Shown here one piece after another: positions 47,501-58,073 of a stretch of 64,000 bases of DNA. The notes beneath the pieces are model-generated. The model was not told where the DNA came from and did not search any database. It saw nothing but the letters and a program-made list of their open reading frames with translations. Source of the stretch: Liolophura sinensis (lineage: Eukaryota > Mollusca > Polyplacophora > Chitonida > Chitonidae); assembly GCF_032854445.1 (NCBI RefSeq), contig NC_088295.1:40533385-40597384 (forward strand), given 5' to 3'. The position numbers were made by a program, and so were the translations under genes. Within the stretch, counting starts at the first letter, position 1, and each line of letters starts with the position of its first letter.

Positions 47501-50500
47501 ACGTATTTACACAAAAACAGTGAATCCCAGCAGTTTTGAGAGATTATTCATTTCTATTGTTTAAGATTTTCAAAACCATACAATGTGCATCAGTTAATAA
47601 AGTTTGACACCTGTGAGTAATATTTATTTACTCCAAAACAATATGCCTACTGTTCTTCTATCTTGGCAAAATGTCACAGCTGGACACTAAGACTGCATGA
47701 GTTCTCTGCGTGAAACATCGGAGTATATTAATTAAGCCTACAATAATCTGCTTTGCTGGTGCTGCTAACACCCATGATATTTTATACACAAATATAGTAT
47801 ACACCAAAACATTACTGTCTAAACTGAAAAAATAAAAACTCGTCAACATATGTAATTGATAAGCTATTCATCTACATTTCGCTTGAACCTTCATTCAAGT
47901 TCACAAATAAAATTTGATATCAGATTTAATCCAGCTATTGGTTCAAATAATGTATTGTTAAGCATAAATTAAAAGAGTGGAATTATTTCCATGGAGACAT
48001 TTTGTAGTGAAAGAGAGTCAGTAAAGAAAATATTACAATGTGCCCAATAAGCCAATTTAAAATTCAAATAAAATGTATTGGTGCAAATGGGAAATTATTT
48101 CTTTTTTTCTGTGAGAAAAGCTTTTCTCATGAGTTTGCCATGTGGGTGCTTTGCCTACAAGGTTTGGTTCAAACTCTCCACAAAGTTATATAATACAGAC
48201 AAAATCAAACTCATTCTTCATCGTGTTTTCATTTTTCACCACTTTTGTACATGAAATCTGTATTGAAATACAGAATAAATACAAAATAAATTTTGTTATT
48301 GCACGTCAGCGTCAAAGTGTCAATTTTATCGGCTAAATTACTGAGTAACAGTAGCCCTGATAATTTTTCACTGGCAAATGACTCCCACAACAAGGAAAAC
48401 CTTCTACAGAAGAAACCAAAGATATTTGTCCACTTTCATGGCAGATTCCATATAACAGATCGGAAGTTAGAGACCACATGGTCTCCTTAGTAACAAACGG
48501 CATTGTTAAAGACAACGGTCCTCCCAACGTTATCACATAGGAAAATGCCTATTTTTGAATCGTTGTCAGTGAACTTGTATCCGTTGGATTTGTAGAATTG
48601 TCACCTTTCCAGACAGTCTGAGTATTTCAGCAGAGCCTTTGTGATGTTATTTTGTACAACTAGGCCTTACTGGTCACTAACGAAGTGGCAAAAAGTGACC
48701 TTTTCCCCAATGCTTTCTAACTAAAAAATCATTCTGACTAAGAACTAAATTTTCCATCGTCAAGTTTCCAGAGCCAGCGTGTAGGCATAAAAATGCTCAG
48801 CCACGTGTGTGTGATTAGTCACAGTGAACAGATCACTGACTTTGCAGGTGACTGTCTGTTCCAGAGCTCTCTACAGGTGCTCTACAAACTCTTTCAAAGA
48901 CCTCTAGGATAGTGCTAATCTCCTGCCTGGTTTTGATTTTTTACCCTGAGCTGTACTGTATAAACAAGACAAAAACTACAAGCTTAACATAACTGGCAGA
49001 TTTATAAATCAACACTTTCTTCTAAAGACAAAGTGGAGAATGGAAGCCACAAATTCAGAGTAAATTCAGATTTTTTTCTTAAAGTGAAGAAAACACAAAA
49101 ATAGTTGGATTGATTTTTTTAGAATTTTTTCAACCCTGATGTTGAATCTTTACAATTTACAGTGGCCTTTTCTGACCATATTGAGATCATTGACATCACA
49201 TCAGGTTTTTGCGACTTTACACATGCACACACTGCAAGGTTTCATTAGTCTAAGTGCATACACATACAGATCTATGAATACATTTGCTGGATGGACCTCT
49301 ACCCTATTTCAAGGAAAAAATCCTGATGTGACGTCACTGATGCCCTGTGGGTCACTACAGACCAAAAACCCAATTTATTTGGCTTGAAACATTTTAAGAA
49401 GATAAATCAAACTATTTTCCTGGACAGTGTTTAATGATCTTTTGTATGATATTTAGTTAATGTTAGTGTTTTCTTTGCCTTTAACACACTTTGATATGGT
49501 TTTAGCAGACCATCAGACTCACCCACAGTTCTTGGAGAGGACATGAGGGAACAGAGCCATCTCAGGCTGACCCACAGGCATGTTATGGAGAGGGACAGCC
49601 ACACCCAGCCACACTCCGTTCTTACAGTATGATATCGTTGGGGGGTGACTCTCTAGATCGAGCAAAGCTCCAATAACATCTCCTGCCATAAACTTCTCCA
49701 CCGTAGTTAGAGAATTTACTGTTAACTGAGAATTTGCCTGTTCCTCCGTACCCATAGGACCATGGCTCTTCACCTTGAAAATATGATGAATAAAATACAG
49801 GACACCCAAATTACAGAAGACACAGCCAGTTCAAACAACTAAAGAATACATTAATACAACCATTCTATATTCATGTCCCTTTGTAACACTTGGCTACTAT
49901 CTATTTTCATCAAATTCATTTAAGCAAAGCATGCACAAAATGACCCATTCCCGGTCGAAAGTTGCTGAAAAAAATTCCATGAGATTATTGGTTGTTAATG
50001 TTGTTTTCTTCATCACACACAGGTTTTGTTATTCAAGGAAAGTTGATACAAGTTGACAATTTGTTACTAAAGGGTTCAGTGAGTAACACTAAGTAGATCT
50101 GATAGAATTTCAGCGCAGTCAGTGCTCATTTCCCCACACCATGTACTTCAGTGGGTTTGTTTCCTTGTCAAGGTTTAACATCGGTTCACTATCTCAATTT
50201 ATACTTTTTAATTTATAATTTTTACCACATATAGGGGACCAATTTTGAGTGTCTTAAAATCTCTGACATAATCTGATTTGGAACTGAGCTCACAAACTTC
50301 TCTTCGGTAGAGTTACAGTGAGGGGTTGAAAACTTAGTGATGTTTCTCGATAAATCGCTTCTAGAGTAATGATTTTAAAGACTTGTGACTTCCCTTAAAC
50401 ATTGACAACGATGTGCTTAATTAGTAACCTACATAACAAGCAGATAGGATGATCCATAGTACATCCAGTAGAGAACTTCAGACACCCTTGTATGATCCGA

Positions 50501-53500
50501 CTCAAAAGGCGAAAAAAAAAAAAGAAAAAAAACTCATCAGATCTTAACTAAGCATGACTATGTACATTACTATATAAAGACTGTATGTTACCTAGCTGCA
50601 TTGAGGCTGAGTCTATAGACCATCCCACTCGGACTACATGAGGATCCGTCTCCTGATGATCAGAGCCAAAGTCCACTGCCAGGTACTCAGAGATGTGGAC
50701 CTCATAATACGCCTGAAAATACACAGCAAACAGAGATCTTAGTCTAGCTGAGGATACTCCCTTATTCTCTATGCCTCAGGTGACGCCAATTTTATTTTGT
50801 GTCTTATGGGCGAGTCAACACTAAACAATCAAAAAATAAAACAAAAATGAAAATCCACACTATTATTTTGTCCGATCTTGAAGCTTTCATGATTTTTTCG
50901 TTTCAAGACTTTCAGACCATGTAAATATGTCTCAAGAGGGAAAAACAGACTTTTTCAAGTTTTATTTGTGCCCTCTTCAGACAACGAAAAATTATTCTGC
51001 CCATAAAACAACAATCTAAATTGGTATGGCTTATAGAAGCATGTGTTTTACCCTTTGCCACCAGGTCAAACCAGTTTTCTGTCAGAATGCAACATATTCT
51101 AACAATCTACATCACTGTTATTTTCTTTCAATTTGTGGCTTTCCCAACTTCACTGTGACACAGCTGTGTTGCACCATGCACCAAACTCGGACGTTTTGGG
51201 ATACAGGGTTAAAACTGCGTGTACAAAAGGCCAATAGACTTGTATGGTGCTTTATACAAGGACAGTGCTTATGAATTTGAGCTTGCTTGCACAAAATCTT
51301 CCTAATATAACATAGATGTAACAATTATGACAGTAAGCACTGGAGGCATAATCGCATGACATTACCACAGCAGTCATGTGCTCCTAAAGATGGGCTCACA
51401 CACAACGATTTTTTGCTTTTGATTGTGCGTCAAGCTAGTTGTATGCGATTGTATCATTGCATATGAGCGAAAAAATCAAATGCAATGAGCTTCCGACTGA
51501 GTTGGATGAATTAGGACGTTTTCTAATTCTAGTTAAAAAACAAAACGTCTTTAACAAATCAAAATGTTTATGTTGACGTCTGCCTAGCTGACTGACATTT
51601 AACATGGCAGACGCTGTGGTTAACTTCATAAGCGAATACGAAACAAAACCCAGGAATTTGTGCGACATACATTCCAGAGCCTACATGGACAAGAATTTTA
51701 CAATAGCGTCATCGCTCCTGTCAGTATCACTTGATGCCATTTTGTCTATGTTCTGCAGATACGCAAGACAACCATAGAAACGATTTGAATAATCGAAAGT
51801 AATAGCATTGTGCCTGCGAGAAAAAAATCGAAAGGTAATTGGATTGTTTCCAACAAACTAAATCGGACCAAAAACCAGACGTAAAAATCAAAAGAGAAGT
51901 ATACAATTTCCCAGAAAGTAGTCAGCTGATAATGATACAGATATCTAAAATGTGGTGAATGCCATAGCACACATACACAGACGAAGGTAGTACAGATTCG
52001 AAGGGTGAGGGAGTGCTTGGGGTTTAACGTCGTACTTAACAATTTTTCAGTCACGACGAAGGAATTCTTAGAGAGCATGTAATGTGCCTCCTCTTTGCAA
52101 GATGGATTTCCATCACTCTTTAATCTAGTGCTGCTTCAACTGAGACGACTTACTCAAGGCAAGTAAGCCCCCTCACAAGAGCCATTATACTAATACGGGT
52201 CAACCAGTTCTATCGCCTTTATGCTGAACGCCAAGCGAGGAAGTTCCAACTTCCTCTTTTGAGGTCTTAGGTGTGACCCGATCCAGGATTGACCCTGGGC
52301 CTATCGCCTCCCAAAGCAGACGGTCTACCAACTGTGCTATCAGAAAAAATACACCTCATGTGTGTCCTCAGGTTTAAACTGTACCAATGGCCACACAACC
52401 GTCGTTCACCAATTAATGTCAGAAAAGCCCCACAAATAGTGACAGCAAGCAAAAAATTCCCAGTCCATGTGTGTCATATCTACAGAAAGGCAAGAACCTC
52501 TAACAACTCCCTACTGATACTATAGAAACCCAGACATTTTGATATGTTCAACAGAATATAATGTATTCCCTTCACTACTCAAAACCAAGCAACAAACAAC
52601 GTGTCCAAATTGCAGAAAAACGATCACATACCTTTCCTTTAGTGACTCCGTAAGTAGATCTAGCCCCAGCCCAGCAAAAGCAGAAGCCAGGAGGTTTTGT
52701 CATGGCTTTACCCCCATATCTGTATAGAGAATCAAAATTAACACAAAATGTATCTTTGACCTTTACAAATCAAAAAACAGAACATGAATAAATGTGACAC
52801 TCTGAGAAGCAATCCCACTCAAACTTCCACCTCCTTTCATTTTTTTTTTTACTCTTTTCCAACAGCTTCCTGTGAAGAATATACACATGTAATACATATT
52901 ATTTGGCAATAACAACTGAAACCTCCCTCCAAATACAAATAAGTAAATTTGGTTATCATAAATACTTTGGTATCAGATACTGTAGGGGTTTATAGAAGTC
53001 ATCTGGATGAACCGAATATTGGCATGTCGATTGAATGAAAAATGCATATATTTGTTTATATTTATTCAATATAGGTTGTTTTTTGAAAGAAATATTCAAA
53101 AGTTTTAAACAAACTTAATTTGAACATCTACAAAGTTCCATGAAGCAACCTGTTATCTCCCTTGTACAGAAATCTTTATGACCAGCTGCATCGATCAGAT
53201 TTAGGAAGGCAAGCTTTGAAAGTGGAAGGACGTATGAAATCAACTATGACACACAGTAAGCGTCTTTGGTCTTTGCCAACCTCACGAATAAATTTCCCTT
53301 CCAATCTGGCTTCACATCGTTTGTTTTTTGACTTTACATTAGAATATCTCGACTGACTGTGAGCGCATGCGATATAGCTCGCTCCCTATTCCCAACATTA
53401 GGTGGTGCTGATAGCTTCTGCCCTTTCAAGGCAGCAAGCAGTTTGCAATTTCGTCTCACAGTTTCCTTTTCAAGACTCGTTTGGTAAGTGGCTTACGGCA

Positions 53501-55523
53501 GCAAAATTAAAACTTTCTTGGCCAGATCTGAACGTTTACTAGCCACATCTATTCGCTATAAAACTATATCATTTTTGTTCAAAGACAGAACATAGGGATG
53601 TTGTGGAACACGGGACCGTCAATGATACATAAAATGTAGTTTGAAAAGTAATGTCACGACGAATTGCATATGATTTGAATTTTAGTCAGTCTAGATTGAT
53701 GCACTTGGTGGTAAGCTTTCTGGGCAGGTCTTCACACTTCACTGGACGCAGTTTGTGCCAGGCAGCCTTGGATACATTTAACAATAACTGCTGTCTGCAC
53801 CTATCATCAGTCTGCAATCTTATACAGGAGGTCAGCTTTGACTGAGTTCATACAGGAAGTGATAATTACTTTCATCAATGAACAGAACTGATCAAAAATA
53901 TTCAATTTTGGGACCTCAAATGGTTGGTCGTAACAAAATAAAAACTCTATTTTAAGTGAAAGAAAACCTCAATTTTCCCCCTGTCTGTACATGGAAAAAT
54001 GAATTCTATGAATCCCTGTACTGAACAAAAAAAAAAACAAAACATGAAAATACAAGAGCAATTTTAACAAACGGAACACAGATGTAGATAATGATATATT
54101 TTCATTCTCCATATGCAAGAAACAAATTTTATCACCTTCACAACTTTCAAAACACATCCTCATTGTATTTATTACATTTTCATTTTCTTTCTGAATTAAT
54201 GTTATCATTTACTGTAGGTCAGTGTTTCACCACACAATCCTTTGAACCTGAAGTGATTCTATGTAATGTGATCACTTACCCATCTTGATCAATGGTAAGG
54301 TTGAGATCCGAATTGAAGTGATCCAGCTGGGCCATGCCCCCATCCTGGGGAGCCTCCTCGACAGCTTTACCCACGCCCACTCCGACACTGAAAAACAGAG
54401 CGCCGATCAGTTGGGAAAATGCTATGATATGTTCATTTTTTTTTTCCAAAGACAGAGCTTGTTTTGCACAAGTTAGCGTTACTGTATATCCAAAGTGTCT
54501 GTAAGTGTAAATGATCAAAGCCCCAAAGGTTTTCACACGATTAAATGGTGCTCTTGATTAGCACATATATACATAAAAGTGGTAAATCTAGTGTTGTACC
54601 TTTTCTACATGTACCTTCACATTTGAAGAGAAAACCATCAAAACCTCCACTGCAAACCTTGAGAAAAAAGGAGATCAAAGGAAACCAGCCACGTCTGCCA
54701 AACTTTTAAGTACAAGTGATGTATGTCAAAACGTACACAACATCATAATGTTTGAAAACTCCTTGGCAATGTGCAGTACTGATAATGGGATTCCAACAAA
54801 GGTTTAAAGAGAAACTTTCTGTGAATGACATTCTGCTGCAGCTTCAACAGTAAGTAAACCAAATACATCATTTATGAAAGACAATACTGCAGTACACAAT
54901 ATGCCTTACTTCACATAATTGGAGGCCCTAATTCATAGCAGCGACACTTGTGAGAGAGAAATCTGCCAGTACCACATTAAACAATCAATAAACTTGATGG
55001 TATACCTGCTAAGACTGTTTCTTTGGCTCTCATCTCTATAGCCTGCTGTGTTTGCGTACTGAGCATTGGCTTGACCCACTGTAAGTCCAGGGCTGGGGGA
55101 TGCACCAGAGGGTGGGGCAGGGGGTAGACCAGCAAGCAGACCCTGTGACTGGAGTGAAGACTGTAGGGCAGCCTGGGTCATCTGCGGAGCCTGGCCCAAG
55201 ATTCCTAGGGACATGAGAGGCGCTGGGGAGGGGTGTTGCATGGATTGACTGCTGACCATGCTCACAGAACCACCCTGAACCCCAGGCTGGGATGTACCCA
55301 GGGCAATCAGTCCAGGTGGCAGGGCGTGAGTTGTTGGTGACTGGGTAGGCTGCGATGGGGGAGGGGCAGGCGGGGGACCTATCGGTGCACCAGGAAAAAA
55401 GTGAGCTTGCCCTGGGGGAGGGGGTGGTGGGTGAGCCATGCCTGGGTGTATGGGGACTGCCACCCTGACTAAAGGGACAGCCACTGGTCTAAACATTGGC
55501 ACAAATCCTGGTTGAAGATTCAT
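39513..55523 (-). CDS. HNRNPUL1: hnRNP U-like protein 1-type gene (11 coding exons)
   Basis: Joined from exons listed separately, running from the ATG at 55523-55521 to the TAA at 39515-39513. The product would be about 1264 residues after allowing for one surplus base in exon 5. Order: proline-rich N-terminus (1-172), SPRY domain (about 190-375), P-loop kinase-like domain (about 406-590; Walker [11 protein letters not shown] at 411-420; ILDQTNVY), disordered tail with NLS (654-674) and C-terminal RGG box. Family members are nuclear RNA-binding proteins acting in mRNA processing and the DNA-damage response; SPRY plus this kinase-like domain identify hnRNPUL. HNRNPUL1 versus UL2 versus U was judged by eye. 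Odd points: no SAP domain, a frameshift in SPRY, and a tail longer than usual for the family. Confidence 0.93.
40902..41144 (-). repeat. In-frame 27 bp minisatellite in exon 11 (9 nonapeptides)
   Basis: Nine consecutive 9-residue units without a single indel, of the type QRQSDQFGN, for example [18 protein letters not shown] and QRQSDLYGN; early units are diverged (RRPSDPFPG). The 81-residue block is Gln/Ser/Asn/Phe-rich, so it is prion-like in composition. Confidence 0.93.
42428..42497 (-). CDS. HNRNPUL1: hnRNPUL exon 10
   Basis: Acceptor CATATTTCAG and donor CAA|GTGAGT. Encodes YNQEAREKL, then a Ser/Arg-rich stretch. It completes the QYNxEAR motif that ends the kinase-like domain in the family. 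Phase 2 in, 0 out. Confidence 0.92.
43065..43190 (-). mobile_element. SINE family B fragment in intron 9-10
   Basis: Reverse complement of the B tail and 3' core (TATTTATTTGATTGGTGTTT at the tail side); truncated after about 125 bp. Confidence 0.8.
43225..43490 (+). repeat. Diverged repeat, family C, in intron 9-10
   Basis: GGGGCTTGGGGACAGTAAGC start, CATGTGGGAAAGCTTATCTG middle and AGTGAAATATTCTTCAGTAA end, ordered as in 14871-15165. Confidence 0.6.
43570..43702 (-). CDS. HNRNPUL1: hnRNPUL exon 9
   Basis: Acceptor TTTCTCTTTTAG, donor CCA|GTGAGT. Reads [19 protein letters not shown] then a [11 protein letters not shown] segment, the conserved end of the family's kinase-like domain. The donor choice is forced by phase 2 and by the next exon restoring Gln-Tyr-Asn. 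Confidence 0.93.
44167..44277. repeat. Tandem duplication (~55-63 bp) in intron 8-9
   Basis: CTCATCAAGTGCTGCTGTAC...GACAGAGGTCTGTG is followed directly by a second copy with a small deletion (ATATGCAT lost). Confidence 0.9.
44670..44834 (-). CDS. HNRNPUL1: hnRNPUL exon 8
   Basis: Acceptor TTTTTTCACACAG, donor GATG|GTAAGC. Encodes [20 protein letters not shown] and then [15 protein letters not shown], the best conserved part of the kinase-like domain. Phase 1 in, 1 out. Confidence 0.96.
45416..45632 (-). CDS. HNRNPUL1: hnRNPUL exon 7: Walker A / P-loop
   Basis: Acceptor TTTGTGTTGCAG, donor ATAG|GTAAAG. Starts [20 protein letters not shown]; the Gly-x-x-Gly-x-Gly-Lys-Thr is intact, so nucleotide binding is plausible. 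It continues [19 protein letters not shown] and [18 protein letters not shown], all family hallmarks. Confidence 0.97.
45715..45800 (-). repeat. SINE family B 3' fragment in intron 6-7
   Basis: CACTTGTACGACAGCAGTCAG and GGTGGAGGAAACT resemble the antisense B body; diverged and short. Confidence 0.4.
46265..46394 (-). CDS. HNRNPUL1: hnRNPUL exon 6: end of SPRY and linker
   Basis: Acceptor CTATTGTGTAG, donor GAG|GTAAGA. Reads [20 protein letters not shown] and then [20 protein letters not shown]. The LNFGQ...PPP signature links SPRY to the kinase-like domain in this family. Confidence 0.95.
46400..49518. other. Intron 5-6 of hnRNPUL, no feature recognised
   Basis: 3.1 kb of AT-rich intron with only short frames. 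An exon within it cannot be excluded, but phases of exons 5 and 6 join without one. Confidence 0.5.
49523..49773 (-). CDS. HNRNPUL1: hnRNPUL exon 5: SPRY core, carries a +1 frameshift
   Basis: Acceptor ATTTTCAAG and donor TGTGG|GTGAGT. The correct entry frame reads [20 protein letters not shown] and FSNYG, typical SPRY; the following family sequence [16 protein letters not shown] and [13 protein letters not shown] lies in the next frame. The switch is at 49698-49699, where the plus strand has CTCCACC and one C too many. The length of 251, not 250, breaks the otherwise consistent phases. As given, translation stops at the TAA 49624-49622 after about 328 residues. Confidence 0.93.
50592..50712 (-). 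CDS. HNRNPUL1: hnRNPUL exon 4: SPRY
   Basis: Acceptor AAATTTTCAG-like tract (GTATTTTCAG), donor CTAG|GTAACA. Encodes [15 protein letters not shown] and [16 protein letters not shown], the family's FExxV...RVGWS strand. Phase 0 in, 1 out. Confidence 0.95.
50815..51005. repeat. Possible short MITE in intron 3-4
   Basis: Begins with CTTATGGGCGAG and ends with CTGCCCATAAAAC, an 8 bp inverted repeat (TTATGGGC) 180 bp apart; the interior is AT-rich. Support is limited to the ends. Confidence 0.3.
51604..51777 (+). pseudogene. MADF-like 57-codon frame, likely Harbinger-type relic
   Basis: Reads [20 protein letters not shown] then [20 protein letters not shown] and ends after 57 codons. The spacing of hydrophobic residue, KP, LCD, H and AYxDK matches the first half of a MADF DNA-binding domain; the second half is absent. 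About 200 bp upstream the phrase GGGCTCACACACAACGATT resembles the ends of PIF/Harbinger elements, which often carry a MADF-type protein. It lies antisense inside intron 3-4 of the hnRNPUL gene. Domain call by eye; a relic is more likely than a gene. Confidence 0.4.
52008..52347 (-). mobile_element. tRNA-headed SINE, family A, in intron 3-4
   Basis: Body and most of the tRNA-like head (GCACAGTTGGTAGACCGTC on the minus strand) are present; the first ~12 bases are missing and no target duplication is evident. The body frame is closed here. Confidence 0.9.
52632..52719 (-). CDS. HNRNPUL1: hnRNPUL exon 3: SPRY
   Basis: Acceptor TTCTCTATACAG, donor AAAG|GTATGT. Encodes [20 protein letters not shown] and STYGVTKGK; the ARSTYGVxKGK segment is diagnostic of the hnRNPU SPRY domain. 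Confidence 0.95.
52750..54270. other. Intron 2-3 of hnRNPUL, no feature recognised
   Basis: Short plus-strand frames at 53162 and 53651 carry no familiar motif. Confidence 0.5.
54280..54387 (-). CDS. HNRNPUL1: hnRNPUL exon 2
   Basis: Acceptor CTCTGTTTTTCAG, donor GATGG|GTAAGT. Encodes [20 protein letters not shown] and [15 protein letters not shown], the family's LDxYNxDLxxxI start of SPRY. Phase 2 in, 2 out. Confidence 0.93.
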
Positions 55524-55551
55524 CCTGTCTTTTCACTCAGGAAATGTGGAA
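55006..55551 (-). CDS. HNRNPUL1: hnRNPUL exon 1 coding: proline-rich N-terminus
   Basis: The acceptor TTCTGTTTCAG precedes 55551. The ATG at 55523 is preceded in frame by TGA at 55535-55533 (12 to 10 bases upstream of it), which fixes the start. Encodes [20 protein letters not shown], Pro runs ([20 protein letters not shown]) and a Gln/Leu/Ser-rich part. No SAP domain, which family members usually have first. The donor AGCAG|GTATAC is at 55005. The 54933 end of the open frame is read-through into the intron. Confidence 0.9.
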
Positions 55552-55946
55552 CTGAAACAGAATCATACAATGTATATGACAAATCCTATAATATTGCCAC
55601 ATCTTGGCAATGATACAAAAACAATGAAGTTAATGCGTTTATATGCCATTTTACTCTACACAGAAACATATTTAATAGCAACAGCAATACAACATATTTA
55701 ATATTGGCCACGGATAGTGTTTTCAGGCAATCACAGGCTTCAATTCCAAACGGATTTTCAGAGGCCTTTTGAATAAAGACCTGTATTCTTTATGTGCAAA
55801 ATGAACATCAGGTGCTAAGCCGCTCGCTGTCGACAGCAGTTATGTAATCACATGACCTTCTGAAAACATGTAACTGTTTTCTGGTCATAAAATCATCCTG
55901 AAAACTATGGAACTTTCTGTGTTGTTTGTGGACACAATAATAATCT

Positions 55947-56336
55947 TCATCTTCCCACCAAAAAGGACATAAAAAGAACTTGTTTTTTTATGTCAGGTAA
56001 CTTGGATACCACCAATGTGAACCTCTTTGAAACCAGTTTGATTGAGCTGGTGTTCAGAAATATGCAGCAAATTTTTGGAGAGATAGGGATGGACTCAGTG
56101 TTATGATGAACTTCAGTATTTTGAAATAAATCATGACCAGACGGACTGACCATTCCTGATTTTTTGGAGGATATATCTGCTGTATTATTTTTATTTTTAC
56201 AAGAATATTGTCTAGCATTTAGCACATGTGGCTTTGTGTCCCCTGTTAAGTTATTTGGAGTGCTCAACCAACTATTCCTTAGTTTGTGAATAATTAAATC
56301 AAGGGAGTTGGCTTCAGCTGCATGAATACTGAACAA
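55947..56336 (-). other. Unrecognised 129-codon open frame 5' of hnRNPUL coding start
   Basis: The longest frame of its neighbourhood on the same strand as the gene, in the presumed first intron. The peptide (MFSIHAAEANSLDLIIHKLR start) shows no motif I recognise and is not in a spliced position that I can support. Confidence 0.2.
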
Positions 56337-56782
56337 ACCTACTGAGGTGCAGCGCTTGGCTAAAACTTAAGGTACTATTAAGTGAATGAAATAACAGAAT
56401 ATGGGAGGTAAGGTGTCGTAGGGGAAAATACTAAAGTGAGCAAGCCAAGTTGCACACCGGCAAATTATAGTTCGTAATCGCATTGTCTCCAAATGACAGT
56501 TTGACATTCCCATATCTTATGTATCTAAACGAATCGGTGATGTATTCTTTCTTAAACACAACAGACACCCATTAAGTTTTGACAATCGCAGTGCTGGTGT
56601 GATACAAATGAAGTACCCCATTCCCTATGTTGAACTGATGAGACAGCATGGACATGTCGCGCAAGGCGTAGTTTTCCCATTCGGACAGCCATGTTTCAAA
56701 CACTTCCAAGTCAACGATCAAAATGCCACAGTGCTCAAAGTAAAATAAATCGAACAGTATACTAATTTGAGAAGCAAACTAC

Positions 56783-56960
56783 CTGGATTTCGTCTCAGTG
56801 CACACAGGTTATATCGGCATTCGTGTGCAAAACAATCTCAAAACGGCCAATTGCTAGACATACATCTTTGCTGGCAAATGGCGTCCATGGCAATATGTCA
56901 CTCCATGACTGAAGAGCGTCCAACATAATTCCTTTCACAGTTACCTCCCTTCCTTAACTG
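56783..56960 (-). other. Candidate 5' UTR exon of hnRNPUL gene
   Basis: A donor-like ATCCAG|GTAGTT on the minus strand ends at 56783. A non-coding exon somewhere upstream is required because the coding exon starts with a spliced 28-base leader. The 5' limit is a guess. Confidence 0.3.
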
Positions 56961-57890
56961 GTATGTTACATTAGGCCCTATCACAAACATGTAACTCTAA
57001 CACATGTGTCGATGAGATAAATTTGTTAAATATTTTATTTGTTAAAACAAATAAATAAGGAAACATAAAGCAATGAAACACCTAACAGAAATAAACCTAT
57101 GCAAAATAGATCACTGAAAAATCAATCAATCAAAGGCACATCTTAATTACAGAAACATGCAGTGAAATCTAAAAGTAGAGATCAAAAAATAATCAGTCAT
57201 GACAGAGATTTGTAAAAGCGGTATGCCCCTTACACAGTTTTTAAAATAGGCCCAGACGAGTACACAACGGCATCACATGCATTGGTGCAACAAAAGTTGT
57301 AACTGCAGCTTGAAGGCGTAGACGTACATTATGCCGGTGATATATATATGTAGGGCCTATATATTGAAGCATGTTCAAGTAGGCCTACAACATTGTTAGT
57401 AAAAAACAACTGTATATGTGATGTCTCTATCAGACACACGAGATGCTGGCCCAACCACACCCTCTCTATCTCGTCAGTGAATATTAAATTTATGTAGGCC
57501 CATTCGCCCCACTTCCCGTAGCCGGCCTACAGCCGAAGTTAATTGTCTGCATGGCGCATGGCACTTATTAATCAGTGCTGGAACGACAGTTTACAGGTGG
57601 TCTTCAGTAAACTTCTATCACTTGGAGATAACTTTTTGTCTCCAAAAAAATGTAACATTAATCAGTCATCTCAGATGACTCTACGTACATTCGACATTGA
57701 TAAGGTCATAGAAAATCTGACAGGAAAATTAATAGTGCCATCAGAGACATGGGGTTTGTTATTTTTCATAATCATGAAAACACGTCATTATGTTGTAGCG
57801 CCAAGCATCACTGTACATGCGCAATAGCTGCTCCTTTACCTCAAAGAAGCAATACTAACGTGCGTTAAATCCAGGTCAACTCTAAAATCC

Positions 57891-57926
57891 GATCTTAATC
57901 CAATAGAATGCGTTTTAGACGTCATT
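57891..57926 (+). pseudogene. Tc1/mariner transposase C-terminal relic
   Basis: The plus frame gives RSTLKSDLNPIECVLDVI and then TAG at 57927-57929. DLNPIExVxDVI is the hallmark surrounding the last catalytic acid of Tc1-type transposases (usually DLNPIEHVWDxL). The flanks contain no further transposase and the frame is closed, so only a short relic remains. Confidence 0.55.
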
Positions 57927-58073
57927 TAGGCGCATAATAGGTCATACGTCAGCCGTGGGACTACACCGACCACACTGGCATTGTTCTTTGTCATGGATAC
58001 TATAGATGTATAGTGTCATTTGACAGTATTATCATTGTTATGGATTACACTTTCTAAATCAGATAGATCAGAG

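Noticed and set aside
54933-55005. C-terminal end of the 196-codon frame at the hnRNPUL start
   Set aside because: It reads past the AGCAG|GTATAC donor into the intron; the next exon continues in phase.
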